DNA of 64,000 bases. Source: Flavobacterium sp. MC2016-06 (lineage in GTDB: Bacteria > Bacteroidota > Bacteroidia > Flavobacteriales > Flavobacteriaceae). Position numbers and translations under genes: made by a program. The notes beneath the pieces were generated by a model. That model did not search any database. It had not been told where the DNA came from and saw nothing but the letters and a program-made list of their open reading frames with translations. Location: the NCBI RefSeq assembly GCF_009711165.2, contig NZ_WMID02000005.1:124001-188000 (forward strand), read 5' to 3'. This document shows, piece by piece, positions 7,972 through 16,705 of this stretch (the first letter of the stretch is position 1; each line of letters opens with the position of its first letter).

Positions 7972-10404
7972 ATGAATACATATAAAAACATTTCTAAAAA
8001 AACTGGAATCGCTTTAATAATGCTATTTTCAGCAGTCTGTTTTGCGCAAGGAAAACAAGGCAGAATCATTGAAGACTTTAATAAAAACTGGAACTTCAAA
8101 TTAGGAGATTATCCAGAAGCAGTTAATGCAAATTTCAACGTTTCAGATTGGAGAACGCTTCAATTGCCTCACGATTGGAGTATTGAAGGCGCTTTTAATA
8201 AAGACAATAAAACCAAACAAGCGCAAGGATTTTTGCCAGCTGGAAAAGGCTGGTATCGTAAAGTTTTTACCGTTCCAGCAAATTGGAATAACAAAACAGT
8301 TTCTATAGAGTTTGATGGTGTTTTTAAAAACAGCGAAGTCTTTATAAACGGGCATTCGTTAGGAATGCGTCCAAACGGATATATTTCTTTTGCTTACGAT
8401 TTATCGCAGTATTTAAATTTTGGTAAATCGAATATTATTGCTGTAAAGGTTGATAATGACGCACAGCCCAATTCAAGATGGTACACAGGTTCTGGAATTT
8501 ACAGAAACGTGAGATTAACGGCGAGTGAAAAACTGCACGTAGGGAAGTGGGGAACTTTTGTAACTACTCCAGAAGTTTCTACGACAGAATCAAAAGTACA
8601 TTTTGAAGTAACTATTGATAACGACAATACAATTGCAAAAGAGTTTAAATTGGTTACTTCAATTGTAAATGCAGACAATGTTGAAGTTGCCAATATGACT
8701 TCAACAGAAAAAATTGGAACAAAAACTTCTGAAAAAAAGATTCATGATTTAGTGGTAAAACAGCCAAAATTATGGAATACCGAAAATCCATATTTATATA
8801 AAGTAATTACAAAAGTTTATGAGAAATCAAAACTAGTAGACAATTACGAAACACCTTTAGGTTTTAGATATTTTAGTTTTGATTCCGAAAAAGGTTTTTC
8901 ATTAAACGGAGTTCCAACCAAAATATTAGGTGTTTGTCTGCATCATGATAATGGCGCTTTGGGTGCTGTAGAAAACATTCATGCTGTAAGAAGGAAATTG
9001 ATTTTGTTAAAAGAAATGGGCGCTAACGCGATTAGAATGTCGCACAATCCTCATTCTTTAGAAATGATGCAATTGTGTGATGAAATGGGATTCATCGTTC
9101 AGGACGAAGCTTTTGACGTTTGGAAAAAGAAAAAAGTGACCAACGATTACCACAAAGATTGGGATGCTTGGCACAAACAAGATTTAGAAGATTTCATTAA
9201 AAGAGACCGCAATCATCCATCGGTAATAATGTGGAGTATTGGTAATGAAATTAGAGAGCAGTTTGACAGCACCGGAATTGCAATTGCAAGAGAATTAGCC
9301 AAGATTGTAAAATCACTTGATACAACGCGTCCTGTAACTTCTGCTTTGACAGAAAATGTAATTGAGAAAAACTTCATTTATCAATCGGGAGCCTTAGATC
9401 TTTTAGGATTTAACTACAAACACGAAGATTATAAAGATTTTCCAGTTCGTTTTAAAGGACAAAAAATATTGGCTTCAGAAAGTGTTTCGGCTTTAGAAAC
9501 ACGCGGACATTACGATCAGCTTTCGGATAGTATTAAAACTTGGCCTTCAAAATTTGGTGCTCCATTTGATGGAAATGCAGATTGGACAGTTTCGGCTTAC
9601 GATCAGGTAAAATCGTATTGGGGCGCAACGCACGAACAGAATTGGAAAACCATCAAGAAACAAGATTTCATGGCGGGAACTTTTATCTGGACAGGATTCG
9701 ATTATATCGGTGAACCAGATCCGTATCCGTATCCGGCAAGAAGTTCGTATTTTGGAATTATTGATTTAGCGGGTCTTCCAAAAGATGTGTATTATATGTA
9801 CCAAAGCGAGTGGACTACAAAACCTGTTTTGCATATTTTTCCGCATTGGAATTGGAAAAAAGATCAAGAGGTTGATGTTTGGGCGTATTACAATAATGCT
9901 GATGAAGTGGAACTTTTCTTAAATGGAAAATCATTAGGCAAAAAGTCAAAACAAAATGATGATCTGCATATTTCTTGGCGTGTAAAATTTGAACCGGGAA
10001 TTTTAAAAGCGGTTTCAAGAAAAGACGGAAAACTAGTTTTAGAAAAAGAAATTCACACGGCGGGCGAAGCTTCAAAAATAGCTTTAAATGCAGATAAAAC
10101 AACAATCAAAAACGATACTTACGATTTGGTTTATGTAACAGTTTCAATAATTGATAAAGACGGAAACGTATTACCAAATGCTACAGATTTAATTAACTTT
10201 GAAGTTCTTGGCGGAGGAAAATTAGTTGGTGTTGATAACGGTTATCAAGCCAATTTGGATTCTTTTAAAGCGAATTCCTGCAAGCTTTTTAATGGAAAAT
10301 GTATTGCGATTATTCAATCAAACGGTAAGAAAGAAAATATTCAATTAAAAGCTTCTACTGGAAATGGAATTTCTAGAGAAATGTTAGATATAAAAGTTAA
10401 TTAA
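7972..10404 (+). CDS. Secreted GH2 beta-galactosidase-like enzyme (810 aa)
   Basis: A signal peptide (to about residue 25, VCFAQ) is followed by the GH2 sugar-binding domain (about 35-185, LPHDWSIEG), Ig-like domain (about 190-300) and TIM barrel (about 305-600). The acid/base is E426 in SVIMWSIGNE and the likely nucleophile is E503 in KILASESVSA. After the barrel there is a DUF4982-like domain (about 610-690, WDVWAYYNNADEVELFLNGKSLG in general form) and an Ig/invasin-like C-terminus. This is the common secreted Bacteroidota beta-galactosidase layout, expected in the periplasm or at the surface. It is separated from the first GH2 gene by repeats. Beta-galactosidase is the best guess, and other beta-glycosides are possible. 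Confidence 0.85.
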   Translation: MNTYKNISKKTGIALIMLFSAVCFAQGKQGRIIEDFNKNWNFKLGDYPEAVNANFNVSDWRTLQLPHDWSIEGAFNKDNKTKQAQGFLPAGKGWYRKVFTVPANWNNKTVSIEFDGVFKNSEVFINGHSLGMRPNGYISFAYDLSQYLNFGKSNIIAVKVDNDAQPNSRWYTGSGIYRNVRLTASEKLHVGKWGTFVTTPEVSTTESKVHFEVTIDNDNTIAKEFKLVTSIVNADNVEVANMTSTEKIGTKTSEKKIHDLVVKQPKLWNTENPYLYKVITKVYEKSKLVDNYETPLGFRYFSFDSEKGFSLNGVPTKILGVCLHHDNGALGAVENIHAVRRKLILLKEMGANAIRMSHNPHSLEMMQLCDEMGFIVQDEAFDVWKKKKVTNDYHKDWDAWHKQDLEDFIKRDRNHPSVIMWSIGNEIREQFDSTGIAIARELAKIVKSLDTTRPVTSALTENVIEKNFIYQSGALDLLGFNYKHEDYKDFPVRFKGQKILASESVSALETRGHYDQLSDSIKTWPSKFGAPFDGNADWTVSAYDQVKSYWGATHEQNWKTIKKQDFMAGTFIWTGFDYIGEPDPYPYPARSSYFGIIDLAGLPKDVYYMYQSEWTTKPVLHIFPHWNWKKDQEVDVWAYYNNADEVELFLNGKSLGKKSKQNDDLHISWRVKFEPGILKAVSRKDGKLVLEKEIHTAGEASKIALNADKTTIKNDTYDLVYVTVSIIDKDGNVLPNATDLINFEVLGGGKLVGVDNGYQANLDSFKANSCKLFNGKCIAIIQSNGKKENIQLKASTGNGISREMLDIKVN

Positions 10405-10422
10405 TTATCTATATATTAGCGA

Positions 10423-10965
10423 TTGTTAAAATCATTTATCAATTTGGAAACATTCAGAAATAGTGCAAGCGTACAAGAAATAGAAGTAAAGTCAAGCACA
10501 TCTGTTAAGGCTTTTTTAGTTGTAATTTTTACTGCAATTGTGGTTTTAATGATTTACAAACTTCCCAAGGAGCTTTTTCATTTCGAAAAATTTAATCCTA
10601 ATGGAATATTTACAATTGCTTTCCTAGCTTTTTCTATGTTGTGTCTTTACTCTTGGATGTCGCTTTTAGACAATGAACCAGAATTTAAAATTAGTAAAGA
10701 CGGTTTTTGGGTTAGAAAAACAATTTTTCCATTTTCATCTCTTATTTTAATAAAATGGACTGATATTAAACACGTTGAATATAACGTTGAAAAGGGTAAT
10801 AAGGGAAGAAAAACTTTTTATCTTGTTATCTGGAGAAAAGAAAATTCAAAAACAAAAAGAATAAATGTAGATAATATTGATGAACCTATTAAAGAGGTTT
10901 TAAATATCATTAGAAATTATTCCACTATAATGAATTACGTTGACAGAATGAATGTAACGCAATAA
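10423..10965 (+). CDS. Small membrane protein of unknown function
   Basis: Not recognised by name. Two hydrophobic stretches, about residues 29-46 and 63-80 (FLVVIFTAIVVLMIY and FTIAFLAFSMLCLYSWM), are followed by a soluble beta-rich tail (EFKISKDGFWVRKT...KRINVDNIDEP). That tail looks like the membrane-anchored PH-like modules common in Flavobacteria. The only in-frame starts near the N-terminus are TTG codons at 10423 and 10444, because the first ATG would cut into the first membrane segment. The start is therefore uncertain. The gene lies 18 bp after the GH2 stop and 30 bp before the next lipoprotein gene. Confidence 0.65.
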   Translation: MLKSFINLETFRNSASVQEIEVKSSTSVKAFLVVIFTAIVVLMIYKLPKELFHFEKFNPNGIFTIAFLAFSMLCLYSWMSLLDNEPEFKISKDGFWVRKTIFPFSSLILIKWTDIKHVEYNVEKGNKGRKTFYLVIWRKENSKTKRINVDNIDEPIKEVLNIIRNYSTIMNYVDRMNVTQ

Positions 10966-10995
10966 AAATACTCGACCTCAAAAACAAGAAAATCC

Positions 10996-11655
10996 ATGAT
11001 GAGAAATTTTTTATATTGTTTGTTTATTATTTCTCTTTTTACAAACTGTGAAAAATCTAATAACAAAAATAGTACTCAAAATATAAGAATGGAATTAATT
11101 CCTGAACCTGATCAGGATGAGAGATTACAATATGAGGCGATGTTGAAACTGAAAAAATCAAATTGTATTTTAGATGAACCTGATACATCAATTAACGGAA
11201 TAAATATTAGAGATTATGAAAGTGCAAAAAAGTTGATTGAAGAAAAAGATAAAAAGGATGATTTAGGACAGTATCATTTATATTCAAATTCAGATATAGA
11301 AACTTTAACTTTAGTGCAGCATCCAGGAGATTCAAAATATGAAATTTCAATTTTCAAAGTAGAAGATTCGGGTAGATTATTTCAGGATTATCGCCATGTT
11401 AAAGCGGCTGCTTTTATAACCAATAATGGAATAAAATTGGGAATGAATAAAAGCGATATTATTAAAAAATTAGGGAAATGTTATACTGCAAAAGATAGTA
11501 TGAAAGGATTCATTGAACTTTATTATAGAATTGAACTGCCAAATGACACCAAATCAAAATTGTTAAAAAATAATAATATGCCAACTTATTATGCGAGTTA
11601 CAAACTGAGAAAAAATAGACTCGAAAAATTTGAATTTGGATTTGAATATCCGTAA
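10996..11655 (+). CDS. Hypothetical lipoprotein (219 aa)
   Basis: The N-terminus is a lipoprotein signal with a lipobox ending at C18 (SLFTNC), so the product is probably anchored to a membrane. The body is charged and Lys/Glu/Asp-rich. It contains a segment, NGIKLGMNKSDIIKKLGKCY, that looks like the 'G.s..ev...lG' helix-turn of small periplasmic SmpA/OmlA-like folds. No family is assigned. Two adjacent ATG codons (10996 and 10999) could each be the start. It sits 30 bp after the membrane-protein gene and 16 bp before the YdeI-like gene. Confidence 0.7.
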   Translation: MMRNFLYCLFIISLFTNCEKSNNKNSTQNIRMELIPEPDQDERLQYEAMLKLKKSNCILDEPDTSINGINIRDYESAKKLIEEKDKKDDLGQYHLYSNSDIETLTLVQHPGDSKYEISIFKVEDSGRLFQDYRHVKAAAFITNNGIKLGMNKSDIIKKLGKCYTAKDSMKGFIELYYRIELPNDTKSKLLKNNNMPTYYASYKLRKNRLEKFEFGFEYP

Positions 11656-11671
11656 TCAATTAATGATATAA

Positions 11672-12229
11672 ATGGAACCCACTTTTTTCGCAACCCAAGA
11701 AGCATTCAGAAAATGGCTCGAAGAAAATTATAAAGAGCAGAAAGAACTGTTAGTTGGTTTTTACAAAGTCAACAGCGGGAAGCCATCAATGAGCTGGTCA
11801 GAATCTGTAGATCAAGCGCTTTGTTTTGGCTGGATTGACGGCGTTCGAAAATCAATCGATAAGGATAGTTATACCATTCGTTTTACTCCTAGAAAACCTT
11901 CTAGTATCTGGAGTAGCATTAACATCAAAAAAATAGAAGATTTAACCCAAGCTGGATTAATGAAACCCGAAGGCTTAAAAGCATTTAGTTTAAGAACCGA
12001 AAGCCGATCTAATATTTATTCACACGAAAAAGAACCCGTTCCGCTTGATGATGTTTATGTCAATCAATTTAAAAGCAATACAACGGCTTGGGAGTTTTTT
12101 GAGAAGCAGGCACCATCGTATAAAAAAGTCATGATTCATTGGATTATGAGCGCCAAACAAGAAAAAACACGTCAATCTCGATTAGAGAAAACTATTGCAG
12201 AAAGTGAAAAATTAAAGCGTGTTTTGTAA
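11672..12229 (+). CDS. YdeI/OmpD-associated family protein
   Basis: The 185-residue protein follows the YdeI/OmdA pattern: FRKWLEENYKEQKELLVGFYKVNSGKPSMSW, then SVDQALCFGWIDGVRKSID, RFTPRKPSSIWS, and a helical C-terminus with AKQEKTRQSRLEKTI. Members are small cytoplasmic proteins described as bacteriocin-protection or OmpD-associated, and their biochemical role is poorly known. There is no signal peptide. It has no visible functional link with its neighbours. Confidence 0.85.
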   Translation: MEPTFFATQEAFRKWLEENYKEQKELLVGFYKVNSGKPSMSWSESVDQALCFGWIDGVRKSIDKDSYTIRFTPRKPSSIWSSINIKKIEDLTQAGLMKPEGLKAFSLRTESRSNIYSHEKEPVPLDDVYVNQFKSNTTAWEFFEKQAPSYKKVMIHWIMSAKQEKTRQSRLEKTIAESEKLKRVL

Positions 12230-12305
12230 ATTCTTTTAATGTATTTTTGATCAAACTTTAGATACAAAAAAACAAAAGAATTAAACCTTATACAACCAAT
12301 TTAAA

Positions 12306-12809
12306 ATGATTTTAGCTTTCGATACGTATTATTTTGAAGATAAAGCAAAAACAGTCTGTCTAGAATTTAAGGAATGGAATGAAGACAAAGACTTTAAAAT
12401 TCATTCGGAAATAATAGAAAATGTCGAAGAATATATTCCAGGAGAATTTTACAGACGTGAACTGCCTTGTATCTTGAGTCTGCTGGATAAAATTGAATTA
12501 GCAAATGTAGAAGCTATAGTTGTAGACGGTTTTGTGTATCTAGACGATGAAAAAAAGTTTGGTTTAGGAGCGCACTTGTATGAGAAACTGAATAAAGAAA
12601 TTCCGGTGATAGGTGTTGCTAAAACAAATTTTGCAAGCATAGAGAAAGACAAAAAGAGTTTGATAAGAGGCGAAAGTCAAAAGCCATTATATATAACAGC
12701 CATTGGGATAGAAGCCGATGAAGCTTTTAAAAAGATTGAAAGAATGCACGGCGAATTTCGATTTCCGACTTTGTTAAAAGAATTGGATAGATTGACTAAA
12801 GAAAAATAA
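12306..12809 (+). CDS. Endonuclease V-like protein (short, divergent)
   Basis: Endonuclease V cuts DNA or RNA next to deoxyinosine or inosine. The expected order of motifs is present: an early Asp (LAFDTYY, D6), YIPGEFYRRELP with the catalytic Glu, AIVVDGFVYL with an Asp, GLGAHLYEKL, PVIGVAKTNF, and a C-terminal FRFPTLLKELDRLT like the family's 'R.P..lr.AD.l'. At 167 residues it is shorter than typical bacterial Nfi (about 220). The usual GH(K/R) motif before the last helices is replaced by AIGIEADEAF, so the C-terminal catalytic His is not evident. Activity is plausible but not assured. The stop is 11 bp before the next gene. Confidence 0.8.
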   Translation: MILAFDTYYFEDKAKTVCLEFKEWNEDKDFKIHSEIIENVEEYIPGEFYRRELPCILSLLDKIELANVEAIVVDGFVYLDDEKKFGLGAHLYEKLNKEIPVIGVAKTNFASIEKDKKSLIRGESQKPLYITAIGIEADEAFKKIERMHGEFRFPTLLKELDRLTKEK

Positions 12810-12820
12810 AGAGATTCTTT

Positions 12821-14221
12821 ATGGATAAAATACTTTGGGGAAAGGTTTTGAATTTTAATTTTGATCTTCAAACGGATCAATACGGATTTTCGACAAGATT
12901 AGCACTAGAAAATCATTGGACATTATATTTTACTCAAACTGCTATACTCGAATATAAAAGGTTTATGTTTTTGGCAGCTACTAATAATGAAATGGTTTCG
13001 CCTTCAGAAATTGTTGATATTGTCTGGCATCAGCATTTAATTTTTACTAATTCATATACTAACTTTTGTGATGTTTTAGGGAAAAGAATTGAACATATTC
13101 CATCGACTCATAATAGATCAGAATTTGAAAAATTTCAAAAAGCAAAAGATCGTACTAAAGAATTGTATAATAGCAATTTTGGAACGCAGCCTGTTGAAGT
13201 CTGGGATTATGTAAATGAATTAGATTCTTTAAATCTCGGTAAAAGCAGATTTGAAGTTTCGAAGCTTAGAAAGCTATTTTTAAGATATTCTATATTTCTT
13301 TCTTTCCCTGTATGTTTTTTTATTTTTCCGCTTCTAATAAAAATTCCAAATCCATATTTTTTAATAGGTTATCTGTTGTTATTTGGTTTAACAGTTGTGG
13401 TTTTGGAATTCTACACCAAAAGAGGTTTTACTTTGTTGTATGAAGAAATTAAGACGCACAAGATTTTAAAGAACCTTAGTGCTTTTGAGTTAGTCTTTTT
13501 TAAAGAAGGTAAACTCGAAAAAGTTGTTCATGGAGTTGTAAATAATTTAATTATCAATAAAAAAATTAAGATTTTAACTAATGATAGATTAGAATTAATT
13601 GATAAAAATTTCAGCGACAATCAGTACGAGAATTGTGTAATTGAGATTATGAAAGATTTTGATCCAATGCCTTATAAACAATTGTGCCATGCGGTTATGC
13701 AAAAACCAATTTTTGAGCAATTGCAAAAAGCGACTTACAGGATTAAAGGAAGAATAATGGCTTCAAAAGAATTTACATTTGTTGTAATTTCGACTATGAT
13801 TAGTTTAGGAGTATTGTTAGCCATTATATTTAGCCGGCTTATTACTGGAATTTGGAGAGATAAACCTATAATCTTTCTATTATTTGCAATTATTGCTTTA
13901 GTACTTGCTTCACTGTATTATTTAGATCGAGTACTAAATAAAATGTTTACCAAGATTATTCCATCTTTTTTTGAACTGGAAATTAATAAAAATAATGGAA
14001 AGGATATTAATTGGGAATGGGATTATTTTTTATATGGAAATGCCGTATTGTATAGCTTTTTTATTCCAATAACAAATTATAATACAGGCATTTCTACATG
14101 GAACAACTTCAGCAATTCCGGATCTTGCGGTTCTTCCTGTGGAAGCTCTGGCGGCAGTTCGTGTGGGAGTTCTTGCGGAAGCTCCTGCGGCAGTTCTTGT
14201 GGTGGCTGTGGTGGAGATTAA
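12821..14221 (+). CDS. Membrane protein with GRDP-like N-terminus and Cys-Gly-Ser-rich tail (466 aa)
   Basis: Residues about 60-105 (SEIVDIVWHQHLIFTNSYTNFCDVLGKRIEHIP) match the 'vDevWH.Hl..t..Y..fc' signature of glycine-rich-domain-containing (GRDP/DUF1399-like) proteins. Hydrophobic segments follow at about 150-190 and 315-370. The C-terminus (about 431-466) is a run of SCGSSCGSS-type repeats ending SCGGCGGD, resembling the tails of TIGR04222-type membrane proteins. The tail has nine cysteines and could bind metal or form disulfides, which is inference. It follows the endonuclease V-like gene by 11 bp. Function is unknown. Confidence 0.75.
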   Translation: MDKILWGKVLNFNFDLQTDQYGFSTRLALENHWTLYFTQTAILEYKRFMFLAATNNEMVSPSEIVDIVWHQHLIFTNSYTNFCDVLGKRIEHIPSTHNRSEFEKFQKAKDRTKELYNSNFGTQPVEVWDYVNELDSLNLGKSRFEVSKLRKLFLRYSIFLSFPVCFFIFPLLIKIPNPYFLIGYLLLFGLTVVVLEFYTKRGFTLLYEEIKTHKILKNLSAFELVFFKEGKLEKVVHGVVNNLIINKKIKILTNDRLELIDKNFSDNQYENCVIEIMKDFDPMPYKQLCHAVMQKPIFEQLQKATYRIKGRIMASKEFTFVVISTMISLGVLLAIIFSRLITGIWRDKPIIFLLFAIIALVLASLYYLDRVLNKMFTKIIPSFFELEINKNNGKDINWEWDYFLYGNAVLYSFFIPITNYNTGISTWNNFSNSGSCGSSCGSSGGSSCGSSCGSSCGSSCGGCGGD

Positions 14222-14352
14222 AATTAGAAAGATATTTTGTGTTTTCTAATTTCCTATGTGTTATTTAAATTATAACTCAATTAATATATTTTATAGTAAT
14301 CTAAAGCAATTATAGAAAAAGTGTCATTTTTAAACCAAAAACGCTGCAAAAT

Positions 14353-14403
14353 TGTCATTGGTCGAAATTGTATCCAATAAAATATTCATTTGTCTTAATT
14401 TTA
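14353..14403 (+). promoter_or_regulatory. Predicted regulated promoter of the first alpha-fucosidase gene
   Basis: A 21-nt motif at 14353-14373 (TGTCAT-TG-GTCGAAAT-TGTAT) is followed at 14396-14403 by TAATTTTA, a variant of the Bacteroidota -7 element TAnnTTTG. The same motif and spacing precede the first GH92 gene (20761) and susC (42847). A proper -33 TTTG is missing, which fits an activator-dependent promoter. Transcription from here leaves a leader of about 55 nt before ATG 14466. A partial second TGTCATTTT is at 14322. Confidence 0.55.
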
Positions 14404-14465
14404 TAGATTAGTCTTTGTAGTGAGTTTTGAAATTTACTCAAGATGACAAATTAAATACAGACCCG

Positions 14466-16562
14466 ATGAAAAATGTTTTCCTATTATTATGTCTTATCGG
14501 CATAATGCCAGCTATTAACAGTCAGGAATTAGCAAAGTCTCCAGCGCCTTTTGGTCCGCTTCCTACACAGAAGCAAGTAGATTGGCAGGAAATGGAGTTT
14601 TATGCTTTTGTGCATTTTTCATTAAACACTTTTACCAATAAAGAGTGGGGTTATGGCGACGAATCTCCACAATTATTTAATCCAACAGCTTTAGATGTTC
14701 GTCAATGGGCGCGCATTGTAAAAGAGGCGGGAATGAAAGGCATTATATTAGTTGCCAAACATCACGATGGTTTTTGTCTTTGGCCGTCGGCTTATACAGA
14801 ACGTTCTGTAAAGAATTCTCCTTGGGAAAATGGTAAAGGCGATTTGGTAAAAGAATTGGCTGCAGCGTGTAAAGAATACAATTTAAAATTGGGTTTATAT
14901 CTTTCACCTTGGGATAGAAATAATGCTGATTATGGCAAACCAGAATATGTAACGTATTTCAGAAATCAATTAAAAGAATTATTGACCAATTACGGCGACG
15001 TTTTCGAAATGTGGTTTGACGGTGCTAATGGCGGAGACGGTTATTACGGAGGTGCAAACGAAACTAGAAAAATCAACACACTAACGTATTACAATTGGGA
15101 CGAAACCTATAAAATGATCTATAATTTAGCTCCAAAAACATTGGTTTGGGGAGTTGGACCATCGGAAGCAAGATGGATTGGAAATGAAGATGGACGTGCC
15201 GGAAAAACCAATTGGTCACTTTTGCGACAGAAAGATGAATTGGCTGGAAAAGTACACTACACAGAATTTATGTCGGGACATGAAGACGGCGAAAAATGGG
15301 TTCCAGGTGAAGCAGATGTTTCTATAAGACCGGGATGGTTTTATCATGCTGTTGAAGACGATAAAGTCCGTTCGCTAGACGAAATGGTCGATATTTATTA
15401 CGAGTCGATTGGGCGTAATGCTACCTTATTATTAAATCTTCCTGTTGATCCGCGTGGTTTGGTTAATGAACATGACGAAGCAAGATTAAAAGAATTGGTT
15501 GCAACTATAAAAAGCGATTTCAAAAAAGAATTATTGGCAGGAACAAAAGTAAGTGCAGATAATTTTAGAGGAAAAATTAACGATTTTGCTCCTAAAAATG
15601 TAATTGACGGCAATAAAAACAGTTATTGGGCAACGGATGATAATGTTACTAAAGCCTCAATTGAGTTTACTTTTAAAAAGCCAACGGAATTAAATAGAAT
15701 ATTACTTCAAGAAGATATTAAATTAGGACAGCGTATAAAAGCCTTTACTGTTGAAGCTAAAGTAGATGGAAATTGGAAAACAATTGCAACCGAAACTACA
15801 ATAGGTTACAAAAGAATTTTAAGAGTAGACAGAGTAAAAGCTTCAGCATTAAAAATTAATATTACAGATGCAAAAGCAAGTATTGTTATTTCTAATATTC
15901 AAGCCTATAATGCACCAACTTTTGTGCATGCGCCAGAAATTCAGCGTGATAAAAATGGTTTAGTAACATTGAAATCAGATACAGGAAACAGCATTTATTA
16001 TACCATTGACGGAAAAAATCCATCAGAAAAAAGCGCCTTGTATACAGTTCCTTTTAGATATGATAAAGCGGTTGAAATAAAAGCAATTTCGAGAAATACG
16101 ACTGAAAAAATAAACAGTGCTGTAAAAACGGCAAAATATGGTATTTCTAAAGAAAATTGGAAAATTGTTTCTATTTCCAGCGGTGATTTAAAATCGGCAG
16201 AAAGAATTATAGACGGAAATCCAAATACCGATTGGGGTTTTGGAAGTGAAACCAATAAACTGCCTCAAGAAGTAATTATTGATATGGGAACTTCAATTAA
16301 AATTAAAGGATTTACGTATGTACCGCAGCAAGTTGGGAACAATTTAAATCTGATTTCAAATTACGAATTCTACACTAGTTCAGACAATATAAATTGGACA
16401 AAACAATCGGAAGGAGAGTTCTCAAATATCAAACATAATCCTATTGAACAGGTAAAAGTTTTTGTAGGAGTACAAGCGAGATATTTACGTTTTGTTGCGA
16501 CGGCTGCAGTATCAAAAGGGCAATCGGTTTCTATTGCCGAAATTAATGTTGTAGAAGAATAG
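14466..16562 (+). CDS. GH29 alpha-L-fucosidase with CBM32-like domains
   Basis: GH29 enzymes remove alpha-L-fucose with retention. From ATG 14466 the protein begins MKNVFLLLCLIGIMPAINSQ, a clear signal peptide. The in-frame ATG at 14427 would put 13 polar residues in front of it, so 14466 is preferred. The catalytic barrel (about 25-340) has FVHFSLNTFTNKEWGYG, AKHHDGFCLWPS and the nucleophile D185 in EMWFDGANGG. A discoidin/F5-8 type C domain (about 360-490), a chitobiase-C-like hairpin (YYTIDGKNPSEKSALY, about 510-560) and a second discoidin domain (about 575-698) follow. Export and carbohydrate-binding modules suggest work on glycoprotein glycans. It is followed by the NagB fusion gene. Confidence 0.9.
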   Translation: MKNVFLLLCLIGIMPAINSQELAKSPAPFGPLPTQKQVDWQEMEFYAFVHFSLNTFTNKEWGYGDESPQLFNPTALDVRQWARIVKEAGMKGIILVAKHHDGFCLWPSAYTERSVKNSPWENGKGDLVKELAAACKEYNLKLGLYLSPWDRNNADYGKPEYVTYFRNQLKELLTNYGDVFEMWFDGANGGDGYYGGANETRKINTLTYYNWDETYKMIYNLAPKTLVWGVGPSEARWIGNEDGRAGKTNWSLLRQKDELAGKVHYTEFMSGHEDGEKWVPGEADVSIRPGWFYHAVEDDKVRSLDEMVDIYYESIGRNATLLLNLPVDPRGLVNEHDEARLKELVATIKSDFKKELLAGTKVSADNFRGKINDFAPKNVIDGNKNSYWATDDNVTKASIEFTFKKPTELNRILLQEDIKLGQRIKAFTVEAKVDGNWKTIATETTIGYKRILRVDRVKASALKINITDAKASIVISNIQAYNAPTFVHAPEIQRDKNGLVTLKSDTGNSIYYTIDGKNPSEKSALYTVPFRYDKAVEIKAISRNTTEKINSAVKTAKYGISKENWKIVSISSGDLKSAERIIDGNPNTDWGFGSETNKLPQEVIIDMGTSIKIKGFTYVPQQVGNNLNLISNYEFYTSSDNINWTKQSEGEFSNIKHNPIEQVKVFVGVQARYLRFVATAAVSKGQSVSIAEINVVEE

Positions 16563-16705
16563 AAATTTACTCGACGTTAAAAGCTGCTCAACATATAGAA
16601 TTATGTTTTCTGCCGATGCTGCCTTGTTATTAGTCGAATTTTTAATAATCAACAATCACTAATCAAGTACTTTTATCTTACATTAATTAATTGAATAACT
16701 GGAAC

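Noticed and set aside
14391..14417. Alternative promoter TTTG-N16-TAGTCTTTG before the first fucosidase
   Set aside because: The spacing is one short and the -7 has an extra base. TAATTTTA at 14396 matches the geometry of the other two motif sites better.
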